Below, in pieces: positions 54,076 through 63,070 of a stretch of DNA of 63,644 bases; position 1 is the stretch's first letter, and every line of letters begins with the position of its first letter. The notes beneath the pieces were generated by a model. The model made no database searches, was not told where the DNA came from, and saw nothing but the letters and a program-made list of their open reading frames with translations. Made by a program: the position numbers and the translations under genes. Location of the stretch: NCBI GenBank assembly GCA_016744895.1, contig JADGDK010000002.1, positions 1-63,644 of the forward strand, read 5' to 3'. This DNA is from Campylobacterales bacterium. Lineage in GTDB: Bacteria > Campylobacterota > Campylobacteria > Campylobacterales > QNZT01.

Positions 54076-54105
54076 ATAAGGAATATTAATAATAGTATTC
54101 CTTAT
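54076..54105 (+). terminator. hairpin after DUF3373 paralogue 1
   Basis: Perfect 10-bp arms ATAAGGAATA (54076-54085) and complement (54096-54105), 10-nt loop. No T-run follows; a structured stretch with GAGAC and GTCTC ends comes next (54105-54173), holding a repeated TTGAC word, which I could not identify. Confidence 0.5.
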
Positions 54106-54248
54106 GAGACCCTTGACATGCTCTGCATATAGTAGCTGAAACGGTTGACCTGATTTAACGTCTCTTCTTATAAAATTTTTTTATCATAATAATTTAATAT
54201 ACATTACACTATAATTATGCATAATTAAAACTTATATTAGGAGATCGA

Positions 54249-56045
54249 ATGAAAAAATATATCGCTATGTCAATGGTAACTGCATTTGTTGTATCAAATG
54301 TATCTGCTGCTGATCTATCAAATGTGCCTATGGCAAAAACTTATCCCGTAGGTTCAGAAATCAAAGTAGCCCAAGTTGCAACACCAGTTGCTAAAACATC
54401 AAAAGTAGTAGTTGCAGAGCCCGTAAAAGCTGCACCTGTTGTAAATTATGATGCAAAAATTGAAAAATTAGAAAAAAGTATCAAAAAACTTAAAAAAACA
54501 CTTACTGCAGTTAAATCGCATGATGCAAAAGATAACATTAAGTTTAATATTGATTTTAGAACTTCAATAGATAGTATAGAGTATACAACTGCTAAAGGTG
54601 TTACTCATAAAAATGACTCAATTTTTTCAAATAGACTTTGGTTAAATATGGCATATGCTCCGAGTGATAATATGATTTTTAAGGGTCAGTTATCATACAA
54701 TAAAGCGTATGGTGCTTCTCCAAAAATGGTTATGGGAATGAATCAAAGAGGTTCAGGTCATACTTTTGATGCTTTTGACTGGGTTACAAATGAAAATTTG
54801 ACAAATGATTCAATTAAATTAAAAGAAGCATACTGGCTATATATGAATGATTCTTTCTTAGGGACTGATATAGATTGGACGGCATCATTTGGTAGACGTC
54901 CATCAACAAATGGTTTTCTTGTAAGTCTTCGAGATGACGATAAGCCTGCCTCTCCAATTGGACATATGATCAATATGGAATTTGATGGAGCAAGTTTTAA
55001 ATTTGGACTAGAGAAAGTTACGGGTATTTCAGGAATGTACTGGAAAGTTTGTTTGGGTAGAGGTCTTACCAATGCAAGAGCTAGATTTAATATGGATACA
55101 GGACTTGACTCTTCTGGTGATTATTCAAAAGATAAAGAATCAATAAATAATGTTGATCTTGCTGGATTTATCTTTGTACCATATGATAATGGTCAATATA
55201 AAGTAATGACAACATACTATAGAGGGTTTAATGTTCCAGGTTTTGTAATGGCAGATGCAAATATGTTTACTGATCCAGATGGTAACACTGGTATGGTTAC
55301 TTCAGATATGAAACTCAATCAAAATGTTGCTTTAACAAATTTAGGAGATATGGATGGTGCTGCACTCTCTTTCTTAGTTGATGGTATTGGTGATGGAATT
55401 AATGATTTTTTAGATGAAACAAAATTTTTCGCTTCATTTGGTTGGTCAAAATCAATGCCTGATAATAAAATTGCTAGTATGAGTACAGCACTTTCTGCAA
55501 ATGTTGGACAAGCTGGTGGTGTGGATAATATGATGGCCGGCATGAATCAGCAAGTTGGAGCAGGTGTTGCTCAAGCAATGGCTGGTGGAATGAGTCAAGA
55601 AGATGCTACAGCTTTAGTCATGAGTGGAATGGAAGATTCTATGAAAGGTACTGAAGGTATGCTTGGGTCAAATGATGATGAAACTGGTACTTCATATTGG
55701 GTAGGTTTACAAGTGCCTGCTATGGTAACAGAAAATGGTAAATTTGGTGCTGAATTTAACCACGGTAGTAAATACTGGAGACCATTTACTTATGGTGAAG
55801 ATACACTCGTAGGTTCTAAGTTAGCAGCTCGTGGAGATGCGTTTGAATTATACTATATTCAGCCAATACTTAAATCTTTCTCAATGGAGCTTAGATATAC
55901 AAAAATTGATTATGAGTATACAGGAAGTCAAGGTTTCTTTGGTGGAAGTGGTACCCCTATGACAATGGCTGAAGCTAAAGCTTTTGGTATGGATCCAATT
56001 GAAGAAGCTGAAGATATTAGACTTTCTTTCAGATATAGATTTTAA
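54249..56045 (+). CDS. DUF3373 outer-membrane protein, paralogue 2 with Met/Gly-rich insert
   Basis: 598 residues. Signal peptide (about 1-20), Val/Ala/Lys linker, coiled coil (about 75-100), and the same barrel as paralogue 1 with FGRRPSTNGF and FNHGSKYWRPFTYGEDTLVG, ending LSFRYRF. It carries an extra segment of about 70 residues (about 415-475) rich in Met, Gly, Ala and Gln, with MSQEDATALVMSGMEDSM, absent from paralogue 1; such a loop could bind metal through methionines, which is an inference. AGGAGATCGA precedes the ATG. Confidence 0.85.
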   Translation: MKKYIAMSMVTAFVVSNVSAADLSNVPMAKTYPVGSEIKVAQVATPVAKTSKVVVAEPVKAAPVVNYDAKIEKLEKSIKKLKKTLTAVKSHDAKDNIKFNIDFRTSIDSIEYTTAKGVTHKNDSIFSNRLWLNMAYAPSDNMIFKGQLSYNKAYGASPKMVMGMNQRGSGHTFDAFDWVTNENLTNDSIKLKEAYWLYMNDSFLGTDIDWTASFGRRPSTNGFLVSLRDDDKPASPIGHMINMEFDGASFKFGLEKVTGISGMYWKVCLGRGLTNARARFNMDTGLDSSGDYSKDKESINNVDLAGFIFVPYDNGQYKVMTTYYRGFNVPGFVMADANMFTDPDGNTGMVTSDMKLNQNVALTNLGDMDGAALSFLVDGIGDGINDFLDETKFFASFGWSKSMPDNKIASMSTALSANVGQAGGVDNMMAGMNQQVGAGVAQAMAGGMSQEDATALVMSGMEDSMKGTEGMLGSNDDETGTSYWVGLQVPAMVTENGKFGAEFNHGSKYWRPFTYGEDTLVGSKLAARGDAFELYYIQPILKSFSMELRYTKIDYEYTGSQGFFGGSGTPMTMAEAKAFGMDPIEEAEDIRLSFRYRF

Positions 56046-56057
56046 GAAAATAAACAT

Positions 56058-56107
56058 TTGATTTTTTAGCTCCGTTTGGTACAATAGTACTAAAACGGAG
56101 TACTTTT
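56058..56107 (+). promoter_or_regulatory. promoter and hairpin that covers the NicO ribosome-binding site
   Basis: CTCCGTTT (56070-56077) pairs with AAACGGAG (56093-56100), with an inner GTAC/GTAC stem and loop AATA; a T6 run follows, so it can end transcription from the DUF3373 gene. The GGAG at 56097-56100 is the ribosome-binding site of the next gene, 7 nt before its TTG. A promoter TTGATT-N16-TACAAT (56058-56085) overlaps the hairpin; a transcript from it would start after the left arm and leave the site free. Confidence 0.55.
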
Positions 56108-57502
56108 TTGAAAATACTTTTACTACTTGTACTTTTTATTTCAAACCTCTTTTCATGTGCTCTTTGTGCACAATATACACCTTCTGCGCATGTTGATATC
56201 AAACTAGATATTAATGATACAAATATTCAAAAAGCACATATATCATGGAGGTTTTCTAAAGAGTTTATTGAAAATATCATGCCAAAATATGATAAAAATG
56301 GAAATAGAACTTTTGAAGTAGATGAGATAAAAGAGATAGAGAAAGCCTTTGTTGATTATATTGGGCCGATTGATTTTTTGACAAAGATAAAGTATTATAA
56401 AAAAGATACCAACACTACTTTTGAACAAATTCCAAAAATGAAGTTTAAGTCTATTAGTTATCGTACTTATTTGAAGTCTGGTGAACTCTATTTTGACTAT
56501 AATATTACACTTAACTATTCACTTCATAAAGAGTATATATTATATTTTTCGATTTTTGATGAAGAACAGTATATGAATTTTATCATCAACACACAAGGTA
56601 TTACATTTGACACTCCACATGGATATAAAATTACAGAAAATGCAAATATGTATATGATATTTTTTGATATAGTTGATGCAAACAAAGTTGTTGAGGTTAC
56701 ACCTAAAAAAGCTGTTGAAGTACAAAAATTACCAAAACAGAGTTTTTTTATCCAAACGCTTTCAAATCTGTTAGCTCAAACTACTAGTAAAATAAGAAGT
56801 TATTTACTTGATATAAAATATAAAGAGAGTTCATTGGCATTTTTCTCTTTAATGCTTTTCTCACTTGGGTATGGTATTATTCATGCTCTTGGTCCAGGAC
56901 ATGGAAAAGCATTGGTTTCATCTTATTTTTTAGCGTCAAATAGAGATGTTAAAAAAGCATTTTTTATCTCTGTGATGATTGGTATCGTGCATACATTTTC
57001 TGCACTTATTTTAACGTTGATAGTTTATTTTTTATTAAATTCGTTACTTTCCAATTTTATGGATCAAGCTGAGTATTATCTTACTAAAGTTTCTGCGGTT
57101 ATTATTATACTTATGGCTCTATATCTTTTATATCGAAAATTACCCAAAAAACCGCAGGCTATAAAACAATGGAATATACATGAGCCAACATGTGGATGTC
57201 ACTCATGTGAGGTGGATGAAAAAAATGCAGATTTAGGTATCATTTTAGGTGCTGGATTGATTCCATGTCCGACAACAGTATTGATTTTTATATTTACAAT
57301 TTCACTTGGGATGTATTTTACAGGTTTTATTTCTGCATTATTTATGAGTTTAGGGATGTCATTAGTGATTTTTGTAGCCGCAGCTTTAAGTGTAAAAGCT
57401 AGAGAAAAATCAGAAGAGAAGTTTTCACAATTAGCCAATATACTTAGTTTTATAGGGATTTCAATCATTATGCTATTGGGATTTATGATGTTAATTGTAT
57501 AA
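56108..57502 (+). CDS. NicO-family nickel/cobalt transporter with DUF1007 periplasmic domain
   Basis: 464 residues from a TTG start. Signal-like N-terminus, then a DUF1007-like periplasmic domain (about 20-190) with an EF-hand-like D-K-N-G-N loop (YDKNGNRTFEVDEI), followed by about six membrane helices. HALGPGHGKALVSSYFLA and GLIPCPTTVLIF are NicO motifs. A cytoplasmic or loop segment PTCGCHSCEVDE has three cysteines and a histidine likely to bind metal. Efflux (RcnA type) or uptake cannot be told from sequence. The start is covered by the upstream hairpin. Confidence 0.85.
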   Translation: MKILLLLVLFISNLFSCALCAQYTPSAHVDIKLDINDTNIQKAHISWRFSKEFIENIMPKYDKNGNRTFEVDEIKEIEKAFVDYIGPIDFLTKIKYYKKDTNTTFEQIPKMKFKSISYRTYLKSGELYFDYNITLNYSLHKEYILYFSIFDEEQYMNFIINTQGITFDTPHGYKITENANMYMIFFDIVDANKVVEVTPKKAVEVQKLPKQSFFIQTLSNLLAQTTSKIRSYLLDIKYKESSLAFFSLMLFSLGYGIIHALGPGHGKALVSSYFLASNRDVKKAFFISVMIGIVHTFSALILTLIVYFLLNSLLSNFMDQAEYYLTKVSAVIIILMALYLLYRKLPKKPQAIKQWNIHEPTCGCHSCEVDEKNADLGIILGAGLIPCPTTVLIFIFTISLGMYFTGFISALFMSLGMSLVIFVAAALSVKAREKSEEKFSQLANILSFIGISIIMLLGFMMLIV

Positions 57503-57511
57503 AAAATAAGC

Positions 57512-57517
57512 TATAAT
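57512..57517 (+). promoter_or_regulatory. -10 box for the DUF302 gene
   Basis: TATAAT 40 bp before the DUF302 start, 9 bp after the NicO stop. Confidence 0.5.
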
Positions 57518-57556
57518 ATTTTCTTAAGTTATAAATATCATAATAAAGGGTTTAAG

Positions 57557-58033
57557 ATGGGAAATATTATTAAGAGTTTAGGTTTGGTTTTGCTTGGTGC
57601 ATTAATCATGGGTATTTTTATGATGAAAATGATTCCAACAATGATGGTTCATGAATTAAAAAGCCCGTATGGTGTAGATGAGACAATCAAAGTGATTAGT
57701 GCAAATGCTAAGAAACAAGGTTGGAATGTTAAAAATGTTGTTGATATGCAAAAAAGTATGCAGAAAAAACTGAATAAAGAGATTCCAGCTACTAAAATTA
57801 TGAAATTAGGACAAGGTAAATATGCCTATGCTTTAGTCCAACATGATGAGACACGTTTTGTATCTGCTATGATGCCACACTCTATTGCGGTATTTGAAAA
57901 AAGTGATGGTAGTACTTATATCTCATCTATGAACATGGGGCTGATGGGTAAGTTGTTTGGTGGAGAGACAGAACGTATCATGGGTAAAGTACAAGCGGAT
58001 GATGATGAGATTTTAAAATTTCTTATGCAGTAA
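57557..58033 (+). CDS. DUF302 membrane-anchored protein
   Basis: 158 residues. N-terminal membrane helix or uncleaved signal (about 7-27), then a DUF302-like domain: SPYGVDETIKVISANAKKQGW, MPHSIAVFEKSDGSTYISSMN and MGKLFGGETERIMGKV. Function unknown; DUF302 proteins appear often near sulfur-oxidation and metal genes. Many methionines (15 or so). Confidence 0.8.
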   Translation: MGNIIKSLGLVLLGALIMGIFMMKMIPTMMVHELKSPYGVDETIKVISANAKKQGWNVKNVVDMQKSMQKKLNKEIPATKIMKLGQGKYAYALVQHDETRFVSAMMPHSIAVFEKSDGSTYISSMNMGLMGKLFGGETERIMGKVQADDDEILKFLMQ

Positions 58034-58080
58034 TAATAAAGTAGCTATAGAAGCTGAAAAAATTAGCTTCTATATTTGAA

Positions 58081-58422
58081 TTATTTTAAACTGTTAACGT
58101 ATGCAGAAACTGCGTCAATTTCATCCCAAGAAAGATCTACAAGTACACTTTTCATTTGAGCGCCATACCCATACTTGTTAACACTTCCATATCTATAATC
58201 TTTCAACTCTTTTGCTAATGTAGCAGTATCCATACCCGTGATTGCACCAGATCCTTTAAAAGCACTTTTTTCGCCATTATCACCATGGCATGTTGCGCAC
58301 TGTTTTTTATAAATTACTTCTCCATTTGCTGGTAGCATCAAGCCTGATTTATATACTGAAGCAGCATCTCCTGCAACTAAAGTTACACTTACTAGTAACG
58401 CTGAAAGAATAGTTTTTTTCAT
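58081..58422 (-). CDS. small periplasmic class I cytochrome c
   Basis: 113 residues. Signal peptide (about 1-18), haem site Cys42-x2-Cys45-His46 (CATCHG), and a Met-containing distal segment GYGAQMKSV. Of the c553 type; resembles the haem domain of the lipoprotein at 10902. It could accept electrons from the SoxCD/sulfur genes downstream. AAGGTC precedes the ATG; convergent with DUF302. Confidence 0.92.
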   Translation of the reverse strand: MKKTILSALLVSVTLVAGDAASVYKSGLMLPANGEVIYKKQCATCHGDNGEKSAFKGSGAITGMDTATLAKELKDYRYGSVNKYGYGAQMKSVLVDLSWDEIDAVSAYVNSLK

Positions 58423-58806
58423 TTTTTGACCTTAATTAATTAAATTTATATATCATTTTACATTAAGTTAACTAAAAAATATCTTTCATTTTTAAGTTCA
58501 TTGATAATTACTATTACTTATAACAAACAATAAGAATAATATTATTAAACCTAATAAAATATTTAGAAGCTTTGATTATGCAATAATTATGATATGGTTC
58601 GCAACTTTTCTCACTTCTAAATATTGCAAGCGTGACCAAATGATAATATTTCTTTTTTCTGTTTTATTTTACACTATTATTAGTAAAGCATATTTTTATA
58701 AATTATGAGAGTTTACATACCATTCAATAGTAAGCTTTGAATTTTATATAATGATAAGAGATATATAGATTTTAATGTTATAATTTTGATAAAGGGTGTT
58801 AAAATT
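58423..58806. other. long AT-rich spacer without a gene
   Basis: About 380 bp between two divergent genes, very rich in A and T. I see no ORF, no strong hairpin and no tRNA fold. A GAAGCTTTGA word near 58567 and a TAAGCTTTGA near 58732 form an imperfect direct repeat. Promoters for both flanking genes should lie here. Confidence 0.4.
58779..58784 (+). promoter_or_regulatory. extended -10 box before the small orphan gene
   Basis: TG-T-TATAAT (58776-58784), 23 bp before the ATG at 58807. Confidence 0.5.
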
Positions 58807-59160
58807 ATGCAAAATAGAAAATTACAATTACATAAAGAATTAGAAAATTATCTTGATAAGAGTACTGAGTTTTTACCTTATTATCCTGGTATGAATATTC
58901 TCACTTCAACTCTTTATAGAGAGCAGTTAAAAGAAGTTTTAAAACTTTTGGAAAAAGATGATTTGACACATGCAAAAAGTTTTGAGTTGTATCTTGATAC
59001 TATAATCATTAATATGCATACTAAAGTTAAAAAGTATAAACAATCTATCTACTTTGATAATGAAAATATAAAAGATATAGAAAATCAAGGTTATACAATA
59101 ACATTTTATATTGATGAAAAAAAGAGTCTTTATATACTTTTAGGCTTATTAAAGTCTTAG
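58807..59160 (+). CDS. small protein, possibly ParE/RelE-fold
   Basis: 117 residues from the ATG at 58807 (AAAGGGTGTT upstream). N-terminal two-thirds helical and basic; the C-terminus YKQSIYFDNENIKDIENQGY...YILLGLLKS has the strand-turn-strand ending found in ParE/RelE-like toxins. No antitoxin gene adjoins it, so a toxin role is doubtful. Otherwise unrecognised. Confidence 0.55.
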   Translation: MQNRKLQLHKELENYLDKSTEFLPYYPGMNILTSTLYREQLKEVLKLLEKDDLTHAKSFELYLDTIIINMHTKVKKYKQSIYFDNENIKDIENQGYTITFYIDEKKSLYILLGLLKS

Positions 59161-59404
59161 ATTTAATATTATACAAATCATTGCAACTAAATTTAGTTAT
59201 TATTACATTTTATATGTAACTATTATCTACTTATTATAAAATGTAATATTACTTGAGTGTGAATAAATATAATCATTTTTATCATCTTATAACATTTTTT
59301 TATAAAAAAATTTCATTTAATATTTGAAATTTAAATATTTTACGATATGATACAATCTGATTTTATAAGTTTAATGTAAAGATACAATAGAATAAGGATA
59401 AGTT
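59161..59404 (+). promoter_or_regulatory. sqr upstream region with extended -10 box
   Basis: 244 bp of AT-rich DNA. TGA-TACAAT (59348-59356) is a good extended -10, about 49 bp before the sqr start. A run of T7 and A6 near 59289-59305 may give curvature. Confidence 0.45.
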
Positions 59405-60883
59405 ATGGATAAAAATTATATTGATAATATGTTAGCTGAGATGGACAAAGATTTATCTTCAAAAGGCTTCAGTAGAAGAGATGCTATGAAATTAGCTGGT
59501 ATTTCAGGTGCTAGCTTAATGATGGGTGCTTCTGAAGTTTCTGCTGCAACTGAAGAGACAGCACCGACTTCTACTTCAAATGCTAAAGGAAAAATACTAA
59601 TCGTTGGTGGTGGACTTGCAGGATTATCAACTGCTGCAAGATTGACACTTAATTTAGCTGATCCAGATATAACTATTATTGAGCCTCAACCTTTATCAGC
59701 AACTTATCAGCCAGGACAAACATTAGTAGGTGCTGGTATATGGGATGAGAGTGATGTGCTTTATAATAGAGATGATTATGTTCCAGATGGTGTAAAACTT
59801 ATTGAAGATAAAGTAATAGATTTTGATCCTAATGGAAATAAAGTTACAACTGCTAAGGGGCAAGTTGTAACGTATGATTATCTAATCATGGCAACAGGTT
59901 TACAACTTGACTTTGAAAGAATTAAAGGTCTAGAATCAGCAGGACGTGCTTATTCAGCTGGTGATAATTCAAAACTTCTCAAAGTGTTGGGTGATGGTGG
60001 TATATGTTCAATTTATACACACGAAGGTGCCGCTAAGACTTGGGAGCAGATGCAAAAGTATATCGCACAAGCAAAGTCTGGTAAAAAAACAAAATTTCTT
60101 TTTACGCATCCAAGTACACCAATTAAATGTGGTGGTGCACCTAAAAAGATTATGTATCTTACAAACTCTAGACTAAAAGAAGCAGGTGCAAGAGAAAATG
60201 CAGAACTTATTTTCTATCCAAATGGTGGAGCAATGTTTGGTGTGCCTGAGTATCATGATGCTATATTAGAGCAGTTTAAAAGAGAAGATTTTAAATGGCA
60301 TTATAGACACAACTTGATAGAAATAGAACCTGAGAATAAAATTGCAGTGTTTGATTCTAAATGGCAAGAGAAGGGTGAATGGGATCCTATGATGAGAGAG
60401 TTTGAGGTTATTGCAAAACATGAGAAATTAAGAGTTCCTTATGATTTTATACATATCACTCCACCTCAAATAGCTCCACGAGAAGTAAGAGAATCTGATT
60501 TAGGTTCAGCTGGTGGCTGGGTACCTGTAAATAAAGAGACACTTCAGCATGTAAAATTTAACAATATATTTGCTATTGGTGATATTGCTCAAGTACCTAT
60601 GGGTAAAACAGGTGGTTCTATTAGAAAACAATATAAAGTTCTTGTAAATAACTTAATAGCTCAAATGGAAGGCAAGCCATTGACAACAAAATATGCTGGT
60701 TATACAGTTTGTCCATTGATAACAAGTATTGGAACTGTTATGTTGGCAGAGTTTGATTGGACTGTTACACCTACACCTTCATTCCCACTTGATCCTACAG
60801 TAGAAAGATGGGTTCATTGGTTGATGAAAGTCTATGCACTTAAGCCTATGACAATGTATGGAATGCTTTCTGGTAGAGCATAA
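59405..60883 (+). CDS. sqr: Tat-exported sulfide:quinone oxidoreductase
   Basis: 492 residues. Tat signal with FSRRDAMKL (Arg24-Arg25) and cleavage near residue 47. FAD-binding IVGGGLAGLS follows, and NIFAIGDIAQVPMGKTGG is the second flavin motif. The three SQR cysteines are Cys201, Cys242 in TPIKCGGAPKKIMYL and Cys436 in GYTVCPLIT. Absence of an adjacent cytochrome subunit and the KCxGAPxK motif favour SQR over flavocytochrome c (FccB). It oxidises sulfide to polysulfur and reduces quinone, here from the periplasmic side. AAGGATAAGTT precedes the ATG. Confidence 0.87.
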   Translation: MDKNYIDNMLAEMDKDLSSKGFSRRDAMKLAGISGASLMMGASEVSAATEETAPTSTSNAKGKILIVGGGLAGLSTAARLTLNLADPDITIIEPQPLSATYQPGQTLVGAGIWDESDVLYNRDDYVPDGVKLIEDKVIDFDPNGNKVTTAKGQVVTYDYLIMATGLQLDFERIKGLESAGRAYSAGDNSKLLKVLGDGGICSIYTHEGAAKTWEQMQKYIAQAKSGKKTKFLFTHPSTPIKCGGAPKKIMYLTNSRLKEAGARENAELIFYPNGGAMFGVPEYHDAILEQFKREDFKWHYRHNLIEIEPENKIAVFDSKWQEKGEWDPMMREFEVIAKHEKLRVPYDFIHITPPQIAPREVRESDLGSAGGWVPVNKETLQHVKFNNIFAIGDIAQVPMGKTGGSIRKQYKVLVNNLIAQMEGKPLTTKYAGYTVCPLITSIGTVMLAEFDWTVTPTPSFPLDPTVERWVHWLMKVYALKPMTMYGMLSGRA

Positions 60884-60890
60884 ATTAACT

Positions 60891-60924
60891 AGAGAAGGAA
60901 ACTCTTCCTTCTCTCCTATTTTTA
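60891..60924 (+). terminator. intrinsic terminator of sqr
   Basis: Perfect 10-bp arms AGAGAAGGAA (60891-60900) and TTCCTTCTCT (60905-60914) with loop ACTC, followed by CCTATTTTTATT. Confidence 0.85.
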
Positions 60925-60988
60925 TTATCCCAATTACATAATTCGGGATTATCTTTTCACAAAATTTTTTTATATTTAGGATTTTTAT

Positions 60989-61462
60989 ATGCAAGTAAAA
61001 TTTGAATTTGTAATCTATGATGAGACTCTTGATGAATTTAAGCCAGATGAGAATGTGTATACTTTCGAATTGAATGATGAGCAGGTACAAACTTACAATC
61101 TTTTAAAAAGCGAAGATTTACATTTATATAACTGGTTTAAAGAATCTGAATTTTTTCTGAATTGGATAAAGGAAAAAGTATATCCAAATAGTATAGGAAA
61201 AAAGATAGCTGTTAGCACTATAAATGAGATACTGTTTTTAAGATTTTATTTTTTTAAAGTCACAAGTGGTGATGTTCATTATGATTATTTTAAGAAGCTT
61301 TTCAATATCTATCATGAAATAGATTGGCAGGAAAGAGAAGATGTGGGAAAAGAGATTTTGACACATCTAATGGTTAAACGACAAGAACTTATAATTGAGT
61401 TAAAAGATGATGAGAACAGTAATTTAGAATTAAATGAAAGTAATTCAGAAACAGCTAAATAA
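60989..61462 (+). CDS. acidic cytoplasmic protein, unknown function
   Basis: 157 residues, no signal or membrane helix. Rich in Glu, Asp, Phe and Tyr, ending in an acidic Asn/Glu/Ser tail. TTAGGATTTTTAT precedes the ATG. It lies between sqr and soxC but has its own spacers on both sides. I recognise no family; a chaperone for Tat or cofactor loading is only a guess from context. Confidence 0.65.
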   Translation: MQVKFEFVIYDETLDEFKPDENVYTFELNDEQVQTYNLLKSEDLHLYNWFKESEFFLNWIKEKVYPNSIGKKIAVSTINEILFLRFYFFKVTSGDVHYDYFKKLFNIYHEIDWQEREDVGKEILTHLMVKRQELIIELKDDENSNLELNESNSETAK

Positions 61463-61765
61463 ATACTCAGCACAGGTAAAAATTTTATTTCTTTAATATT
61501 TCTAGCTGTGCTAAACAAAACTTTCCTTTGTACAATATATTTCAAGTAACAATATGTTACTAACTCCTCAATTGTATATATAAAATATAATAGATTTTTT
61601 AATAGGCATATTTGAAAAAATATTTATTAGTTACTAAGAGACTTCTATAAGATATACTTATGCGTCTTAAAATATTTAATATAGCTTTTAATTATGCAAT
61701 TTACATATTTTATGGTATACTATCCCTCGTAAAAAAATTTATAATAAATTATACAAGGAGAAAAT
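61463..61765 (+). promoter_or_regulatory. soxC upstream region
   Basis: 303 bp of AT-rich DNA without an ORF. TGG-TATACT (61713-61721) is an extended -10 about 45 bp before soxC. AGCACAG (61469-61475) and CTGTGCT (61506-61512) are complementary but 30 nt apart, perhaps a weak terminator for the upstream gene. Confidence 0.45.
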
Positions 61766-63070
61766 ATGGATAAAACGTCCGAAGTAGAAAAATCAATATC
61801 TGTAAGCAGAAGAGATTTTTTTAAAAAGACAGCCTCAGTTAGTGCTATCGCAGCTACAGGTATAGTGGCACCAAGTGCATTACTTGCTGAAGATGATGAA
61901 AATATCATTCATCATACTAAGTGGGGTACTACTTTAGGAGATGAGTGTAATTATAATCCTTATGGAGTACCATCAAAATATGAACATAATATAGTAAGAA
62001 GGACATCTGCGTTAATGTCATCTGCTGGTGATATGCATGCTGCTATATCGATGACACCTCTACATGAGCAAAAAGGTATTATTACACCAAATGGATTACA
62101 CTTTACGCGTACGCACAATGGTGTAGCTCATGTTGATCCAAATAAATTTAGACTAATGATCCATGGTCTTGTAGAAAAGCCAATAGTACTTACACTTGAG
62201 CAATTAAAAAGATATCCAAGTGAAAGTAGAATTCTTGTTTTAGAATGCCCGTCAAATAGTGCTGCTGAGTGGAAAGGTCCACAGTTTGGTACTTTACAAT
62301 TTGTAAAAGGTATGATGAGTTGTTCAGAGTGGACAGGTGTTCGTTTAAAAACTATTCTTGATGAACTTGGTCTTAAGCCAACTGCTAAGTGGATGCTTGC
62401 AGAAGGTAGTGATGGTTCTGAAATGAGTAGAACGGTTCCTATTGAAAAAGTACTAGATGATGCGATGATAGTATGGGGACAAAATGGTGAAGCATTGCGT
62501 GCTGAGCAGGGCTATCCAGTTCGTTTAATGTTACCAGGCTGGGAAGCAAACCTTTGTGTTAAATGGTTAAAAAGATTAGAATTTGGTGATAAGCCATGGT
62601 ATGCAAAAGAGGAAACTTCTAAATATACAGCATTGACAGCAAGTGGAAAAGCGATACAGCATTTTTATGCAAATGAAGTTAACTCTATTATCACATCGCC
62701 TTGTCCTGAAATACCTTGGACAGATCTTAAAAAAGGGGACTTAGTTGAGATAGAAGGTTTAGCATGGAGTGGACACGGTACGATTACTAATGTTGATATT
62801 AGTTTAGATGGTGGAAAAAATTGGACTGAAGCACATCTTAAAGGTCTAGTCCTTCCCAAAGCTTGGACAAGATTTTCTTATATGTATAGATATGAGGGAA
62901 AACCATTGTTACTTCAAAGTCGTGCAGTTGATGATAGTAAAAATGTTCAGCCAACAGTAAATCAAGAAAAAGCTGTTGTAGGTGTTGAGGGTGTTTACCA
63001 TAGAAATGCCATTTGTACGTGGGCAGTAAGTGAGACTGGGGAGGTAACTAATGTTCAAGTTAGATCATAA
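61766..63070 (+). CDS. soxC: sulfur/sulfite dehydrogenase molybdenum subunit
   Basis: 434 residues. Tat signal SRRDFFKKT (Arg15-Arg16). Sulfite-oxidase fold with the molybdenum ligand Cys161 in VLECPSNSAAEW, then MSCSEWTGV and a C-terminal Mo-co dimerisation domain with SGHGTITNVDISLDGG. It pairs with the cytochrome gene next, with which it overlaps by 20 bp. SoxCD oxidises the sulfane sulfur on SoxYZ; the related SorAB oxidises sulfite. Without the downstream genes in view both remain possible, though the sqr neighbourhood favours Sox. AAGGAGAAAAT precedes the ATG. Confidence 0.88.
   Translation: MDKTSEVEKSISVSRRDFFKKTASVSAIAATGIVAPSALLAEDDENIIHHTKWGTTLGDECNYNPYGVPSKYEHNIVRRTSALMSSAGDMHAAISMTPLHEQKGIITPNGLHFTRTHNGVAHVDPNKFRLMIHGLVEKPIVLTLEQLKRYPSESRILVLECPSNSAAEWKGPQFGTLQFVKGMMSCSEWTGVRLKTILDELGLKPTAKWMLAEGSDGSEMSRTVPIEKVLDDAMIVWGQNGEALRAEQGYPVRLMLPGWEANLCVKWLKRLEFGDKPWYAKEETSKYTALTASGKAIQHFYANEVNSIITSPCPEIPWTDLKKGDLVEIEGLAWSGHGTITNVDISLDGGKNWTEAHLKGLVLPKAWTRFSYMYRYEGKPLLLQSRAVDDSKNVQPTVNQEKAVVGVEGVYHRNAICTWAVSETGEVTNVQVRS

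Noticed and set aside
59405..60883. FccB flavoprotein of flavocytochrome c
   Set aside because: The TPIKCGGAPKK and GYTVCPLIT cysteine motifs are those of SQR, and no FccA-type dihaem cytochrome adjoins it.
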